Source: Bacteroidota bacterium (GTDB lineage: Bacteria > Bacteroidota > Bacteroidia > B-17B0 > Aurantibacillaceae). Taken from it: 64,000 nucleotides of DNA. The notes beneath the pieces were generated by a model. It was not told the DNA's origin, searched no databases, and worked only from the letters and a program-made list of their open reading frames with translations. The stretch lies in NCBI GenBank assembly GCA_021155905.1, contig JAJNBG010000003.1:1-64000 (forward strand), written 5' to 3'. The first letter of the stretch is position 1. Each line of letters starts with the position of its first letter. A program made the translations under genes and the position numbers. Positions 10,389-18,596 of the stretch are shown one piece after another.

Positions 10389-11230
10389 ATGAAAAAAATA
10401 ACCTTCATACTTTTTGTGCTGCCCTTTTATTAAGTGCTCAGGTTTATAAAGCCGGTGATACACTTCCCGGTTATGTGGATATAAATCCGGATACGCTCAT
10501 AAATTACGGTACCGGTTACTGGAGTACATATGAAGATTATTTTATTGATGTTAATAGTGATGGACAAAACGACATCCAATTAAGGGCTGATCATTCGAAT
10601 GGTCCTGGTGGAACCTAGAATGGGATTTATATTTATTCGTTAAATGCAGGTTCCTATGTTTTGTATGGACGAACAGATTCTGTATATAATGCTTTGTACG
10701 CTCTTTGGTTAACCACGGAGGTTGCCTTACCGCTTGAGGCAGGAGATACAATAAATTATACCGGTGCAGTCTGGAAAAATTCGGTTTTGTATCTTACCCG
10801 GAATCATGGGTTTGGAGGCGTGTTCTCAAATATTCAGGATTGGACTGGAACTTCAGATCTTTATATTGGGATTAAAAACGTAAGTGCTTCGAATGCAAGT
10901 TACGGTTGGATAAAAGTGAATTGTCCCACCAGGGATGCCTGTTATTTAAAAGAGTATTCCTTCACGGCATCAGCGCTTGGGATGAAGCAATTAATGCAAA
11001 ACAAAATTGGTGTTTATCCTAACCCTGCGGGTAATCTTCTGCAAATTGTTGAGGAAGGACATGCGTTTCAGGATTCAGAAATTGAAATCATCAGTAATAC
11101 CGGGGAAAGTATATTCACACAACTTTTTTCCGGCAAAATTGATGTATCCAGGCTAGCGCCAGGACTTTATACATTGAAGATCATTCCTGTCGATAAAGAG
11201 CCTTTTTACTCCAAATTCATCAAAGAATAG
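10389..11230 (+). pseudogene. Decayed T9SS type A cargo protein gene (frameshift plus nonsense)
   Basis: From the ATG at 10389 the product begins MKKITFILF, then goes out of frame and stops after 14 codons. Reading on in the +2 frame gives ALLLSAQVYKAGDT, the perfect end of a signal peptide. One T appears missing from the five-T run at 10411-10415: six T would give a continuous MKKITFILFCAALLLSAQ. A second lesion is an in-frame TAG at 10616-10618, where TGG (Trp) would suit the context GGT-x-NGIYIYS. The rest, to 11230, is open and ends in a type A T9SS sorting domain (IGVYPNPAGNLLQI ... APGLYTLKI). The body mentions VNSDGQNDIQ, a calcium-loop-like motif. Two independent lesions favour a pseudogene over a sequencing slip. 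Confidence 0.75.
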
Positions 11231-11266
11231 TTAATCTATCGTTATTTGCAACTCGTCTTAATTTAT

Positions 11267-11296
11267 TTTGCCGTCTGGATTATTTAGCTATATTTG
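11267..11296 (+). promoter_or_regulatory. Bacteroidota-type promoter (TTTG / TATATTTG) for the patatin gene
   Basis: TTTG at 11267-11270 and TATATTTG at 11289-11296 are separated by 18 bases. This matches the known Bacteroidota consensus (a TTG or TTTG -33 box, about 17-23 bases, then TAnnTTTG at -7). The patatin ATG lies 57 bases downstream. It is the clearest promoter in the window, and it implies the lipase is transcribed independently of the decayed gene upstream. Confidence 0.7.
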
Positions 11297-11352
11297 GTAG
11301 TCTGATGAAATGCTAAATTGGTTTAACATTTTTAAATAGTTAGGATAGATTA

Positions 11353-12384
11353 ATGAGTAATTCTGGAGCAAAAAAAGTTGGTATTGCCTTGCAAGGTGGA
11401 GGAGCTCATGGAGCATTTACCTGGGGAGTTTTAGATAAATTATTAGAAGTGGATCATTTAGTGGCTGATGCCATGTGTGGAACCAGTGCCGGCGCTGTAA
11501 ATGCTGTTGCCTGTGCTTACGGTTTACATGTAGGCGGCCCTAAAAAAGCGAAAGAATTATTAGAAACACTTTGGAGAAAAGTGGCGCAGGCGGGAAGTTT
11601 GTTTCAGCCCAGCACCTTTGATAAAATGTTCAGTAATGGTGATATTCATAATTCTCCGGGATATATGATGTTCAACAATATGACGCAATACATGTCTCCC
11701 TACAATTTTAATCCTTTAAATTATAATCCTTTAAGAGACATCTTAACGGATTTGATCGATTTTAAGGAGCTGCAAATGTATAGCAAGAAAAAATTATACA
11801 TCTGTGCCACCAATGTAAAAACCAACCGCGCCAAGATTTTCAGTAACAAGGACATTACCGTGGATGCGGTATTGGCTTCAGCCTGCCTTCCTTTTTTATT
11901 CCAGGCGGTTCAGATTGACGGCGAATATTATTGGGACGGAGGTTACATGGGTAATCCACCTATTTTCCCTTTAATTACCAATACCAATTTGCATGATATT
12001 GTATTGATCAAGATCAATTCGGTTAATATCAGTTCGGTGCCCACTTCGGCCAGGGATATTGCCGACAGGGTTAATGAGATTTCCTTTAACAGTAGTCTCA
12101 TTAACGAGATGAAATTGATTCATTACCGTAATGAGCTTTTGAGAAACGGAATCTTAAAATCGGATGATAAAACCAACCGTGAGATATTTGTGCATACCAT
12201 TTCAGGCTATGACGCTTTAAGTCAATTGAGTTACAGCAGCAAAATGAATACTTCCTGGGAGTTTTTATTGAACCTGAAAGAAAGAGGAAGGCAAACTGCA
12301 ACAAAATGGTTAGAAACTGACTACAAACAAGTCGGAATAAAATCTACCTTTGACGTTGAAGAACATTTCTTCGATAAATTTTAA
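11353..12384 (+). CDS. Patatin-like phospholipase (RssA-type)
   Basis: This is a 343-residue cytoplasmic patatin-family acyl hydrolase using a Ser-Asp dyad. The glycine-rich oxyanion motif GGGAHGAFTWGVLD is at residues 16-29, the nucleophile elbow GTSAGA begins near residue 43, and the catalytic Asp is in YYWDGGYMGNPP (about 194-206). There is no signal peptide or sorting domain, so it differs from the surface-exposed PlpD type and should act inside the cell on phospholipid or lysophospholipid. It has its own promoter 57 bases upstream. The downstream porin gene begins within 100 bases, so the two may be co-transcribed. Confidence 0.92.
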   Translation: MSNSGAKKVGIALQGGGAHGAFTWGVLDKLLEVDHLVADAMCGTSAGAVNAVACAYGLHVGGPKKAKELLETLWRKVAQAGSLFQPSTFDKMFSNGDIHNSPGYMMFNNMTQYMSPYNFNPLNYNPLRDILTDLIDFKELQMYSKKKLYICATNVKTNRAKIFSNKDITVDAVLASACLPFLFQAVQIDGEYYWDGGYMGNPPIFPLITNTNLHDIVLIKINSVNISSVPTSARDIADRVNEISFNSSLINEMKLIHYRNELLRNGILKSDDKTNREIFVHTISGYDALSQLSYSSKMNTSWEFLLNLKERGRQTATKWLETDYKQVGIKSTFDVEEHFFDKF

Positions 12385-12479
12385 GTTTTTATTTTCTGGA
12401 GTTAAGTAAACATAAACATACATTTTGTGGTAGTTATCTGCTATGTATTTTATTTTTTTCGATTGCCTCTATAGCCCAG

Positions 12480-14243
12480 GTGAAATATCCTTCCGACAGC
12501 AGTTTTATCAAAACCTTATCTCATGGTGACAAGAATAATTTGCTGGATTTCAGGTATTCTAAAATTGACACTTCCATTACTAATTTCCAGAATTATTTCC
12601 CGCGAAACACCAATGGACATTTAGGAATGCCTTCAGCACCCTTATACATTGACTACAAGCCAAAAGCTTTAGGATTTAATATGTTAACCGCGCCTTATCA
12701 AAATGATGTGATCAGTGCGGATGATGTTCAGTATTACCAAACCAAGGGGCCTTATGCCAGTTTAACAGGGATTGCGGGAAGCAAACAGGAGCAGGCTTTT
12801 AAAATGGTATTTTCAAACACCTTTAAAAATAAACTGAACATTACGTTAGGGTTCAACCGGTATGGTGGCCTTGGTTTTTATACAAAGCAACAAAGCTTTA
12901 CGAATAATTTTTATACCACGTCTAATTATATTTCTGCAAATAAGCGGGTAGGGTATTTTGCCCATGTTTTGTATAATAAAGTGAAACACCAGGAAAATGG
13001 CGGGATTGCTGATGACAGTTTATTCCTGTTGGATGTGTCGGTTAATAAAATACTGTTGCCCGTAAATTTACAAGATTCAAAACGGGAACTCAGAACGACA
13101 TCATTCGAAATAAACCCATGGTTGAGAATTAATAAGATAGAGGATAGTTCAACAGTGATCTCTCATTTTATGGATTATCAGTTTAATTATTCCGGTTCCT
13201 ACACCAAGTATTCGGATACAAGGTCTGGGGCAAATGATTTTTTTAATGCGTTTTACCTGGATACCGTTTCCACGAAAGATTCAACCCATTGGAGAACGAT
13301 CAGTAATGCATTGAATTATACCGTCAAATTAAATACGATTAATGCTAAACTGAGATTGGGAGCAAAGAATGAGATCAACCAGGTGTATCAATACCTGGAT
13401 TCAACCTTTGTCAATAACAGTGTGAATGCCGGTTTCTTCCTTTCAAAAAATAAATACAGCGGGTTCGCAAAAACCAGTTACATTTTTAGCGGACCAAATG
13501 CTAATGATTATTCCCTGGAACTAAGCAATAGTTATTCGCAAAGCATTGCGCAGGTGCCGTTTGTCTTTACTTTGAAAGCAAGCGTTGAAAAACGTCACCC
13601 TGATTTTATTCATAATACCTGGTTAACGAATCACTATGCCTGGAACAATAATTTTTCACCCACGGATAAACTTCAGTCAGTTTTTAGCATTTCTACATTG
13701 GACGATCGTTTTGACATGGGAGTTGTTTATCAGTCCATCAGTAACCTGATTTATTTTAATGAATTGTCCGTTCCTGAACAAACCCCTGTATCGATTCAAA
13801 ACCTGGGTGCCTTTATCCATAAAGACATTTTATTGTTCAAGCATTTGGGAATCAATGCCAGGTATAATTACCAGAGCTCTTCCTACCAGGCCATTGTCAG
13901 TGTCCCTAATCATATTGTAAACGGGGCGCTATATTACCAGGGCAATTTATTTAAACGAGCTCTGCAATTACAGGTTGGTTTTAATGCGCAGTATTACAGT
14001 GAATTCTACGGTTACGCGTATAACCCGTCAGTGAACCAATACTATTTACAAACAAAAGAGCCGGTAGGTGATTATCCATTCATTGATTTCTTTTTAAACG
14101 CCCGCATAAAACCCGTTCGGATTTTTGTAAAGATCGATCATGTTACCCAGGGGTTTCTTGGTAGCAATTATTCTTTAACCCCTGGCTATCTGCAAAACGA
14201 CAGGGCTTTTAAATTTGGGATCAACTGGTTGTTTTTTGACTAG
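12480..14243 (+). CDS. Putative porin (outer-membrane barrel, Porin_10-like)
   Basis: This is a large outer-membrane beta-barrel. The early segment SKIDTSITNFQNYFPRN, then NTNGHLGMPSAPLYIDY and GFNMLTAPYQNDV, is characteristic of the Bacteroidota 'putative porin' family, and the C-terminus ends in strands with a terminal aromatic (FKFGINWLFFD). The start is a problem. The only usable start in frame is GTG at 12480, but the codons just upstream read LLCILFFSIASIAQ, a signal-peptide core with cleavage site, and no ATG precedes it before the TAA at 12375. Either a rare codon (CTG at 12396 or 12438) is used or the start has been lost. An ATG at 12443 would join the frame only with one extra T in the T-run at 12453-12459. 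The stop overlaps the convergent antiporter stop. Confidence 0.75.
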   Translation: MKYPSDSSFIKTLSHGDKNNLLDFRYSKIDTSITNFQNYFPRNTNGHLGMPSAPLYIDYKPKALGFNMLTAPYQNDVISADDVQYYQTKGPYASLTGIAGSKQEQAFKMVFSNTFKNKLNITLGFNRYGGLGFYTKQQSFTNNFYTTSNYISANKRVGYFAHVLYNKVKHQENGGIADDSLFLLDVSVNKILLPVNLQDSKRELRTTSFEINPWLRINKIEDSSTVISHFMDYQFNYSGSYTKYSDTRSGANDFFNAFYLDTVSTKDSTHWRTISNALNYTVKLNTINAKLRLGAKNEINQVYQYLDSTFVNNSVNAGFFLSKNKYSGFAKTSYIFSGPNANDYSLELSNSYSQSIAQVPFVFTLKASVEKRHPDFIHNTWLTNHYAWNNNFSPTDKLQSVFSISTLDDRFDMGVVYQSISNLIYFNELSVPEQTPVSIQNLGAFIHKDILLFKHLGINARYNYQSSSYQAIVSVPNHIVNGALYYQGNLFKRALQLQVGFNAQYYSEFYGYAYNPSVNQYYLQTKEPVGDYPFIDFFLNARIKPVRIFVKIDHVTQGFLGSNYSLTPGYLQNDRAFKFGINWLFFD

Positions 14244-16528
14244 TACACTTTCTCTCTGTGCTTGAGAATCAGCACAGATGGCACCTGCGCTAACCAAGCT
14301 GGTTCATTTTCTACGAAGTGCCTCCAGCCTGAAATACTGATCAACAGTAAATCCATCGATTGCAGAAAGGTTTCATCTATTTTTTCTTTGTTGTATAACG
14401 CAATGTGATTAGGCGCCTGTTGTTCTATGGCTCTAATTTTTTCTTTAAAGACGGCATTATTTTTTACGCCGTCGTTATAATCAATCATGGAGATTCTTGA
14501 CTCGCCGTTATGAATCATTTTTTGAGCATAGGAAATCAAAAATTCATCTTCGCCTGATAATGCAAGGATCGCGACATCATCGACTTTCTTTAAGCCTTTA
14601 TCCGCGAAAATGCCCAGTTCCATTTTAGTAGAACGGATGATGGCGTTCGTGCGGTCATTGAAACCATTATCCAGCATTTTTTCCTGGCCTGTCAAGGTAT
14701 GATAGAGTTTTTCCGGATTGATAATTTTAGTGGTAATTCCCAATAACCTGCCAAGAAAACTACCTTCATAAATTGATTGGCCCATGCCAACGATCAGTAA
14801 ATCGTAGTCGCCTTCATTTGCCGTTTCTACAATTTCTTTTTCAAAATCAAGTGTCGGTTTAAAGAACGTGTGAAGCGTCAGATTATATTTATTGGCTTCC
14901 CTCTTAATGGGTTTGAAACTATCGCGTTCTACTTCCCGGATGTTATACTGGTGCAATTCATTACTTGGTTCTAGGTGAAGCGCGGTCACGGATGAATTAT
15001 TGGATGTTTTTCCCATTAAGCTGTTTACTAAACGCACCATGCTTTTCCCTCTTTCAGAGTCTCCGAAAGAAAATAATATTTTGTATTTACTCTGTGCATG
15101 TATTCCATTTGGTTTTTCATTGGTGGTTTTATCAGGCATAATATAATTGATGAAATCCAGTGCAGGACCTGTCATGAACGTAGTAACTAAAGCCATAATC
15201 ACCAGCATGGTAAAAATGGCCGGTGGTAAAATGCCCAAATCAAATCCAATATTTAAAACGATCAACTCCATTAAACCTCTAGTATTCATCAAGGCACCTA
15301 TCATTAGACTATCTTTCCAGTTCTGGCCGACAAATCTTGCCGCAATGGCACTGCCTATGAATTTTCCGATTACCGCTACGGTAATAATAAGCCCACAGGT
15401 ACCCCACAGGCTGGTATCATTTAGTAAACCAATCTGCGTTCTTAACCCGGTAAAAACAAAAAACAAGGGAAGCAATAGTACTAAGGAAACATCTTCCACT
15501 TTTTCAATAAATACGTTTCTGAAATGTAAATTCGGCGGCATAATCACACCGGCCATAAACGCTCCGAACAAGGCATGAATTCCAATGATCTCTGTTAAAT
15601 AAGAAGAAATGAGCAAGGTCATAAAAAAGATAGCGACAACAGGTTTACTTAAAGTATCCTGATGGGAATATATATCGCCCAGGCGTTTTAGAAAAGGCTG
15701 TATTATTTTCAGCATCAGGATAACGTACCCGATCGCCATCAAAATAATATAGAAAGCACTGACAACAGAACCGGCTTTAACGATGGCAATGACCGCGGCC
15801 AATATACACCAGGCTGAGATATCATCTGCTGCCGCGCAGGTAATGACAATGGCGCCAATTCGTGTTTTTGTCAGTTGTCTTTCCTGGACAATTCTTGCTA
15901 AAACCGGAAAAGCGGTAATGCTCATGGATATACCAATAAATAATGAAAAAGATAGAAAGCTGATATTATCAGGCGCATAGGCCTGATAAATGAGGTAAGA
16001 CAGGCCCATTCCCAAAGCAAAAGGAAAAATAATACTAGCATGGCTGATGATGACTGCTTCGTGTGCTTTTTTCTGTATGGTTTTCAGGTCAAGTTCCATT
16101 CCAACAATAAACATAAAGAGGATCAACCCGATTTGACTAATGAACTGGAGGTTGGGAAGAGAGGATTTAGGAAAGAGAAACAAGGAATATTCCGGAAAAT
16201 ACATTCCTATGAAAGAGGGCCCCAGGAAAATACCGGCGATGATTTCGCCGATGACGGTTGGCTGCCCAATTTTTTTAAACAAAAATCCAAAAATACGTGC
16301 TACCAGAATAATGGTAATGATTTGTAAAAGCAAAATTGCTAAGGGATGCGTTACGTTATGATGCATTGTTTCCTTGATCTGGCTCCAGCTGTTGGAGTCT
16401 GTCAGATGTTCAGTTTTTAAAGCCTTTGTTAGCTCAAGAGGTTGCCCTTTTTTAACAATGAAATACATCAGGAAGCCAAAGCCGCTGATCGTTAAAATAT
16501 AGAATAGCGCGTTTTTAAGATTTTTCAT
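14240..16528 (-). CDS. CPA2-family cation:proton antiporter with C-terminal USP-like domain
   Basis: This is a 762-residue inner-membrane antiporter. A lone N-terminal helix (about 8-24) precedes the Na+/H+ exchanger domain (about 60-455, roughly 12-13 helices). It has the family-typical GEIIAGIFLGPSFIG, the acidic pair in CAAADDISAW and FGAFMAGVIMP. About residues 485-760 are cytoplasmic and resemble tandem universal-stress-protein folds (LFSFGDSERGKSMVRLV; LLIVGMGQSIYEGSFLG), as in plant CHX and related bacterial exchangers. There is no TrkA-N domain, so it is not a standard KefB/KefC. Its ATG lies inside the end of the small barrel gene (14-base overlap), which places it at the 3' end of the second LytS/LytTR operon. 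It may therefore be controlled by that system. Ion specificity (K+ or Na+) is unknown. Confidence 0.9.
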   Translation of the reverse strand: MKNLKNALFYILTISGFGFLMYFIVKKGQPLELTKALKTEHLTDSNSWSQIKETMHHNVTHPLAILLLQIITIILVARIFGFLFKKIGQPTVIGEIIAGIFLGPSFIGMYFPEYSLFLFPKSSLPNLQFISQIGLILFMFIVGMELDLKTIQKKAHEAVIISHASIIFPFALGMGLSYLIYQAYAPDNISFLSFSLFIGISMSITAFPVLARIVQERQLTKTRIGAIVITCAAADDISAWCILAAVIAIVKAGSVVSAFYIILMAIGYVILMLKIIQPFLKRLGDIYSHQDTLSKPVVAIFFMTLLISSYLTEIIGIHALFGAFMAGVIMPPNLHFRNVFIEKVEDVSLVLLLPLFFVFTGLRTQIGLLNDTSLWGTCGLIITVAVIGKFIGSAIAARFVGQNWKDSLMIGALMNTRGLMELIVLNIGFDLGILPPAIFTMLVIMALVTTFMTGPALDFINYIMPDKTTNEKPNGIHAQSKYKILFSFGDSERGKSMVRLVNSLMGKTSNNSSVTALHLEPSNELHQYNIREVERDSFKPIKREANKYNLTLHTFFKPTLDFEKEIVETANEGDYDLLIVGMGQSIYEGSFLGRLLGITTKIINPEKLYHTLTGQEKMLDNGFNDRTNAIIRSTKMELGIFADKGLKKVDDVAILALSGEDEFLISYAQKMIHNGESRISMIDYNDGVKNNAVFKEKIRAIEQQAPNHIALYNKEKIDETFLQSMDLLLISISGWRHFVENEPAWLAQVPSVLILKHREKVY

Positions 16529-17012
16529 TGTTTGTTTTTTTTAATTTTTTCTGAAAGTAAAATGCGAAGCCGGCAACTGTGCGAAGGCCGCCCTGCCAAT
16601 TGGATTTGTCGTCTGATTCGAAATAAGGAGCCGCTTCAAAAAATAATCCGGCATTTTGAAAGGGAAAAGGAAAGGCTTCCACACCAATTGGAATCACCGC
16701 ACCATGCTTATGAGTAGTCATCAGGTTCCAGTTACTCCTGAATCCAATACCTATGTGGAAACGTATTTTCTCGAGACGTATCAGTCGGTATATGCCGGAC
16801 ACTTCGGATAAGAAGGATGATGAACTTGCCGCATTACTGTAAAAATTAGCCTTTGTAATTCGCGCATCTAATGAGAGACGTTTCTCTTTGTTTAGTCGGA
16901 AACCCAATCCGGTTTCGGTGCCTGTAGTATAAATGCCAATGCCAACAGTTGTTTGGCTTTGTAAAGTCAATAAGGAAAGGAAGAAAAGAAAGACGAAAAA
17001 AACTGTTCTCAT
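16515..17012 (-). CDS. Hypothetical small outer-membrane barrel-like protein
   Basis: This is a 165-residue protein when read from the ATG at 17012, which gives a clean signal peptide MRTVFFVFLFFLSLLTLQSQ. A longer reading from 17048 would bury that peptide behind 12 extra residues. The mature part alternates Gly and aromatic residues in strand-like stretches (FHIGIGFRSNW, GLFFEAAPYFES, GLRTVAGFAFYF), suggesting a small barrel. No family is recognised. It sits between the LytTR regulator and the antiporter and overlaps the antiporter start by 14 bases. The same kind of small barrel gene occurs in the other LytS/LytTR locus of this window. Confidence 0.55.
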   Translation of the reverse strand: MRTVFFVFLFFLSLLTLQSQTTVGIGIYTTGTETGLGFRLNKEKRLSLDARITKANFYSNAASSSSFLSEVSGIYRLIRLEKIRFHIGIGFRSNWNLMTTHKHGAVIPIGVEAFPFPFQNAGLFFEAAPYFESDDKSNWQGGLRTVAGFAFYFQKKLKKTNNEKS

Positions 17013-17104
17013 GTATAATGAGCACAAAATTAAAGTATAAAACCTCACACATACGCCAGCACATTGAGGAATGTAACAAGGCGTCGAAATAATGTAACGA
17101 AATT

Positions 17105-17827
17105 TTAAGCTTTGATTTTTAACTTAAATTCATCACGGTAAACATCGCTTAAAGTCAGGTTTAATGTATTTCCGCTTTTGAGAGAGATATTGGTTTTTAT
17201 TTCATCTGAGGTAAAGTGCATTACCGTTTTTAAAGCAATGATTTCTTTTTTGTTAACCCTACAGAATTTTTCAGGTGGGAGTATAGAAAGTAATTGTTCG
17301 AAGCTGGTATTTTTAATAGTTGAGGTCTTTCCATTTTCCAGGTACACCAACTTATCGCGACTATCAGTTTCAGAAGCGGTTATATAAAGCATGGCATTGA
17401 AAGCCAGTAATGTTTTTCCCTTATCTGTATTCCACAAAGCCTGTGTCTTCTCTGTGTTTTTTTGATTATGCAACAGATTCTTAGCCTTTAAAATGGCTTT
17501 TTCAAAACGGTCCTTTTGCAAAGGTTTACGGATGTAATCTACCGCGTTTAAATCAAAAGCTTCTGCTGCAAATTCTTTATAAGCGGTCGTAAAAATGATC
17601 AGCTTGTCTCTTAAATGCTGAGCAACTTCGAGGCCTGTATATTCAGGCATTTGTATATCCAGGATACACGTATTAAAATCAAGTTGAGGCAGAGCTTCCA
17701 GGAATTTAACCGGATCATTAAAAGCCTTAACCACTTCCACGTCAGGGATTTCTTCACACAAGACTTTCATATAGCTTAGTGCGGGAAGCTCATCATCCAG
17801 CAGCAAACACTTTAGCTTTGTAGTCAA
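17105..17827 (-). CDS. LytTR-family response regulator
   Basis: This is a 240-residue regulator with an N-terminal receiver: LLLDDELPA, phosphoacceptor Asp in CILDIQMPEYTG, then FTTAYKEFA and DYIRKPLQ. The C-terminal half has the LytTR layout, with a weaker fit than the 7.1 kb regulator (LYITASETDSRDKLVYLENG, KFCRVNKKEIIALKTV). It overlaps the upstream kinase gene by 35 bases, a strong sign of a translationally coupled kinase-regulator pair. The likely targets are its own operon, including the small barrel and the antiporter; this is inferred from position. Confidence 0.9.
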   Translation of the reverse strand: MTTKLKCLLLDDELPALSYMKVLCEEIPDVEVVKAFNDPVKFLEALPQLDFNTCILDIQMPEYTGLEVAQHLRDKLIIFTTAYKEFAAEAFDLNAVDYIRKPLQKDRFEKAILKAKNLLHNQKNTEKTQALWNTDKGKTLLAFNAMLYITASETDSRDKLVYLENGKTSTIKNTSFEQLLSILPPEKFCRVNKKEIIALKTVMHFTSDEIKTNISLKSGNTLNLTLSDVYRDEFKLKIKA

Positions 17828-18545
17828 GCAGGTTAAGTTTTAAATGTGAAATAAATACGTCATCTTCAATAAACTGCTCCAGTTTATAGCACTCTTTGTA
17901 AATAATGTCAAGGCGTTTTTTTGTGCTTTCTTTTCCTACACCGCTATTTGATTTTTTCAGGGCTGGCCGCGTGCTGATTTTATTGGCTACGGTCAGTTCA
18001 AAATAATCGTCCTTTAAATCAAAAGTGATAGCGATAAAGGAATCATTGCTTTGGAGATCAGCATGCTTAAAGGCGTTTTCAATCAAATCAATGGAAATCA
18101 TCGGTGCCAAAAGATCCTGATTGTAAAGCGGATGATTTTCATCCACTTTATTTTTAATTTTAATATCAAATAAAGGGCTTAATTTCAGTTTGTTGATTTC
18201 AATAAGATTCAAAGCAAAATTAAGTTCTTCCTTTACGCTTACAAAGCGTTTGTCGGTTTCATACAATATGTAATCCAAAACATTGCTTAATTTGTCCAGT
18301 GAAAAATAGGTTTGGTACGCGTGAGATTGAATAGAGTTCAGGATGTTTTTAAATAAATGGGGATTGATTTTGTATTTCAGATCCTCCAGTTCAACAGAAT
18401 TAATTTTGGTTTCCAATATTTTATAATCTGATTGAATCTTATCCTTCTGTTTTGTAAGATGGCGTATTTTGAATAATGAAAATACAAGTGCAGCAGCCAG
18501 TATAGCTGAAAGACTTAACAATAATATTGTATCGGAAATAATCAT
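17793..18545 (-). CDS. Minimal LytS-type sensor histidine kinase
   Basis: This is a 250-residue kinase with one N-terminal transmembrane helix (about 4-26), a short coiled coil, and the His_kinase core KINPHLFKNILNSIQSHAY (His about 83). A divergent ATPase domain contains LIENAFKHADLQ and SGVGKESTKKRLDIIY. It has no extracellular sensor domain, so it probably responds through the membrane or through a partner protein. The small barrel-like protein two genes downstream is a candidate. The gene overlaps the response regulator by 35 bases. Confidence 0.88.
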   Translation of the reverse strand: MIISDTILLLSLSAILAAALVFSLFKIRHLTKQKDKIQSDYKILETKINSVELEDLKYKINPHLFKNILNSIQSHAYQTYFSLDKLSNVLDYILYETDKRFVSVKEELNFALNLIEINKLKLSPLFDIKIKNKVDENHPLYNQDLLAPMISIDLIENAFKHADLQSNDSFIAITFDLKDDYFELTVANKISTRPALKKSNSGVGKESTKKRLDIIYKECYKLEQFIEDDVFISHLKLNLLDYKAKVFAAG

Positions 18546-18596
18546 CTTCGATGTAAAATTACAAAGAAAAAACGTACCAAATTATATTGAAAAATT

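Noticed and set aside
10411..10415. Programmed frameshifting on the T-run of the T9SS cargo gene
   Set aside because: A second lesion (in-frame TAG) lies downstream, and no slippery heptamer with a stimulatory structure is visible.
10661..11230. A separate 189-residue gene starting at TTG 10661
   Set aside because: The same frame continues upstream through the TAG to a signal peptide, so this is only the 3' part of the decayed gene.
15147..15578. 143-residue frame antisense to the antiporter
   Set aside because: Overlaps conserved transmembrane helices of the antiporter; no signal for an independent gene.
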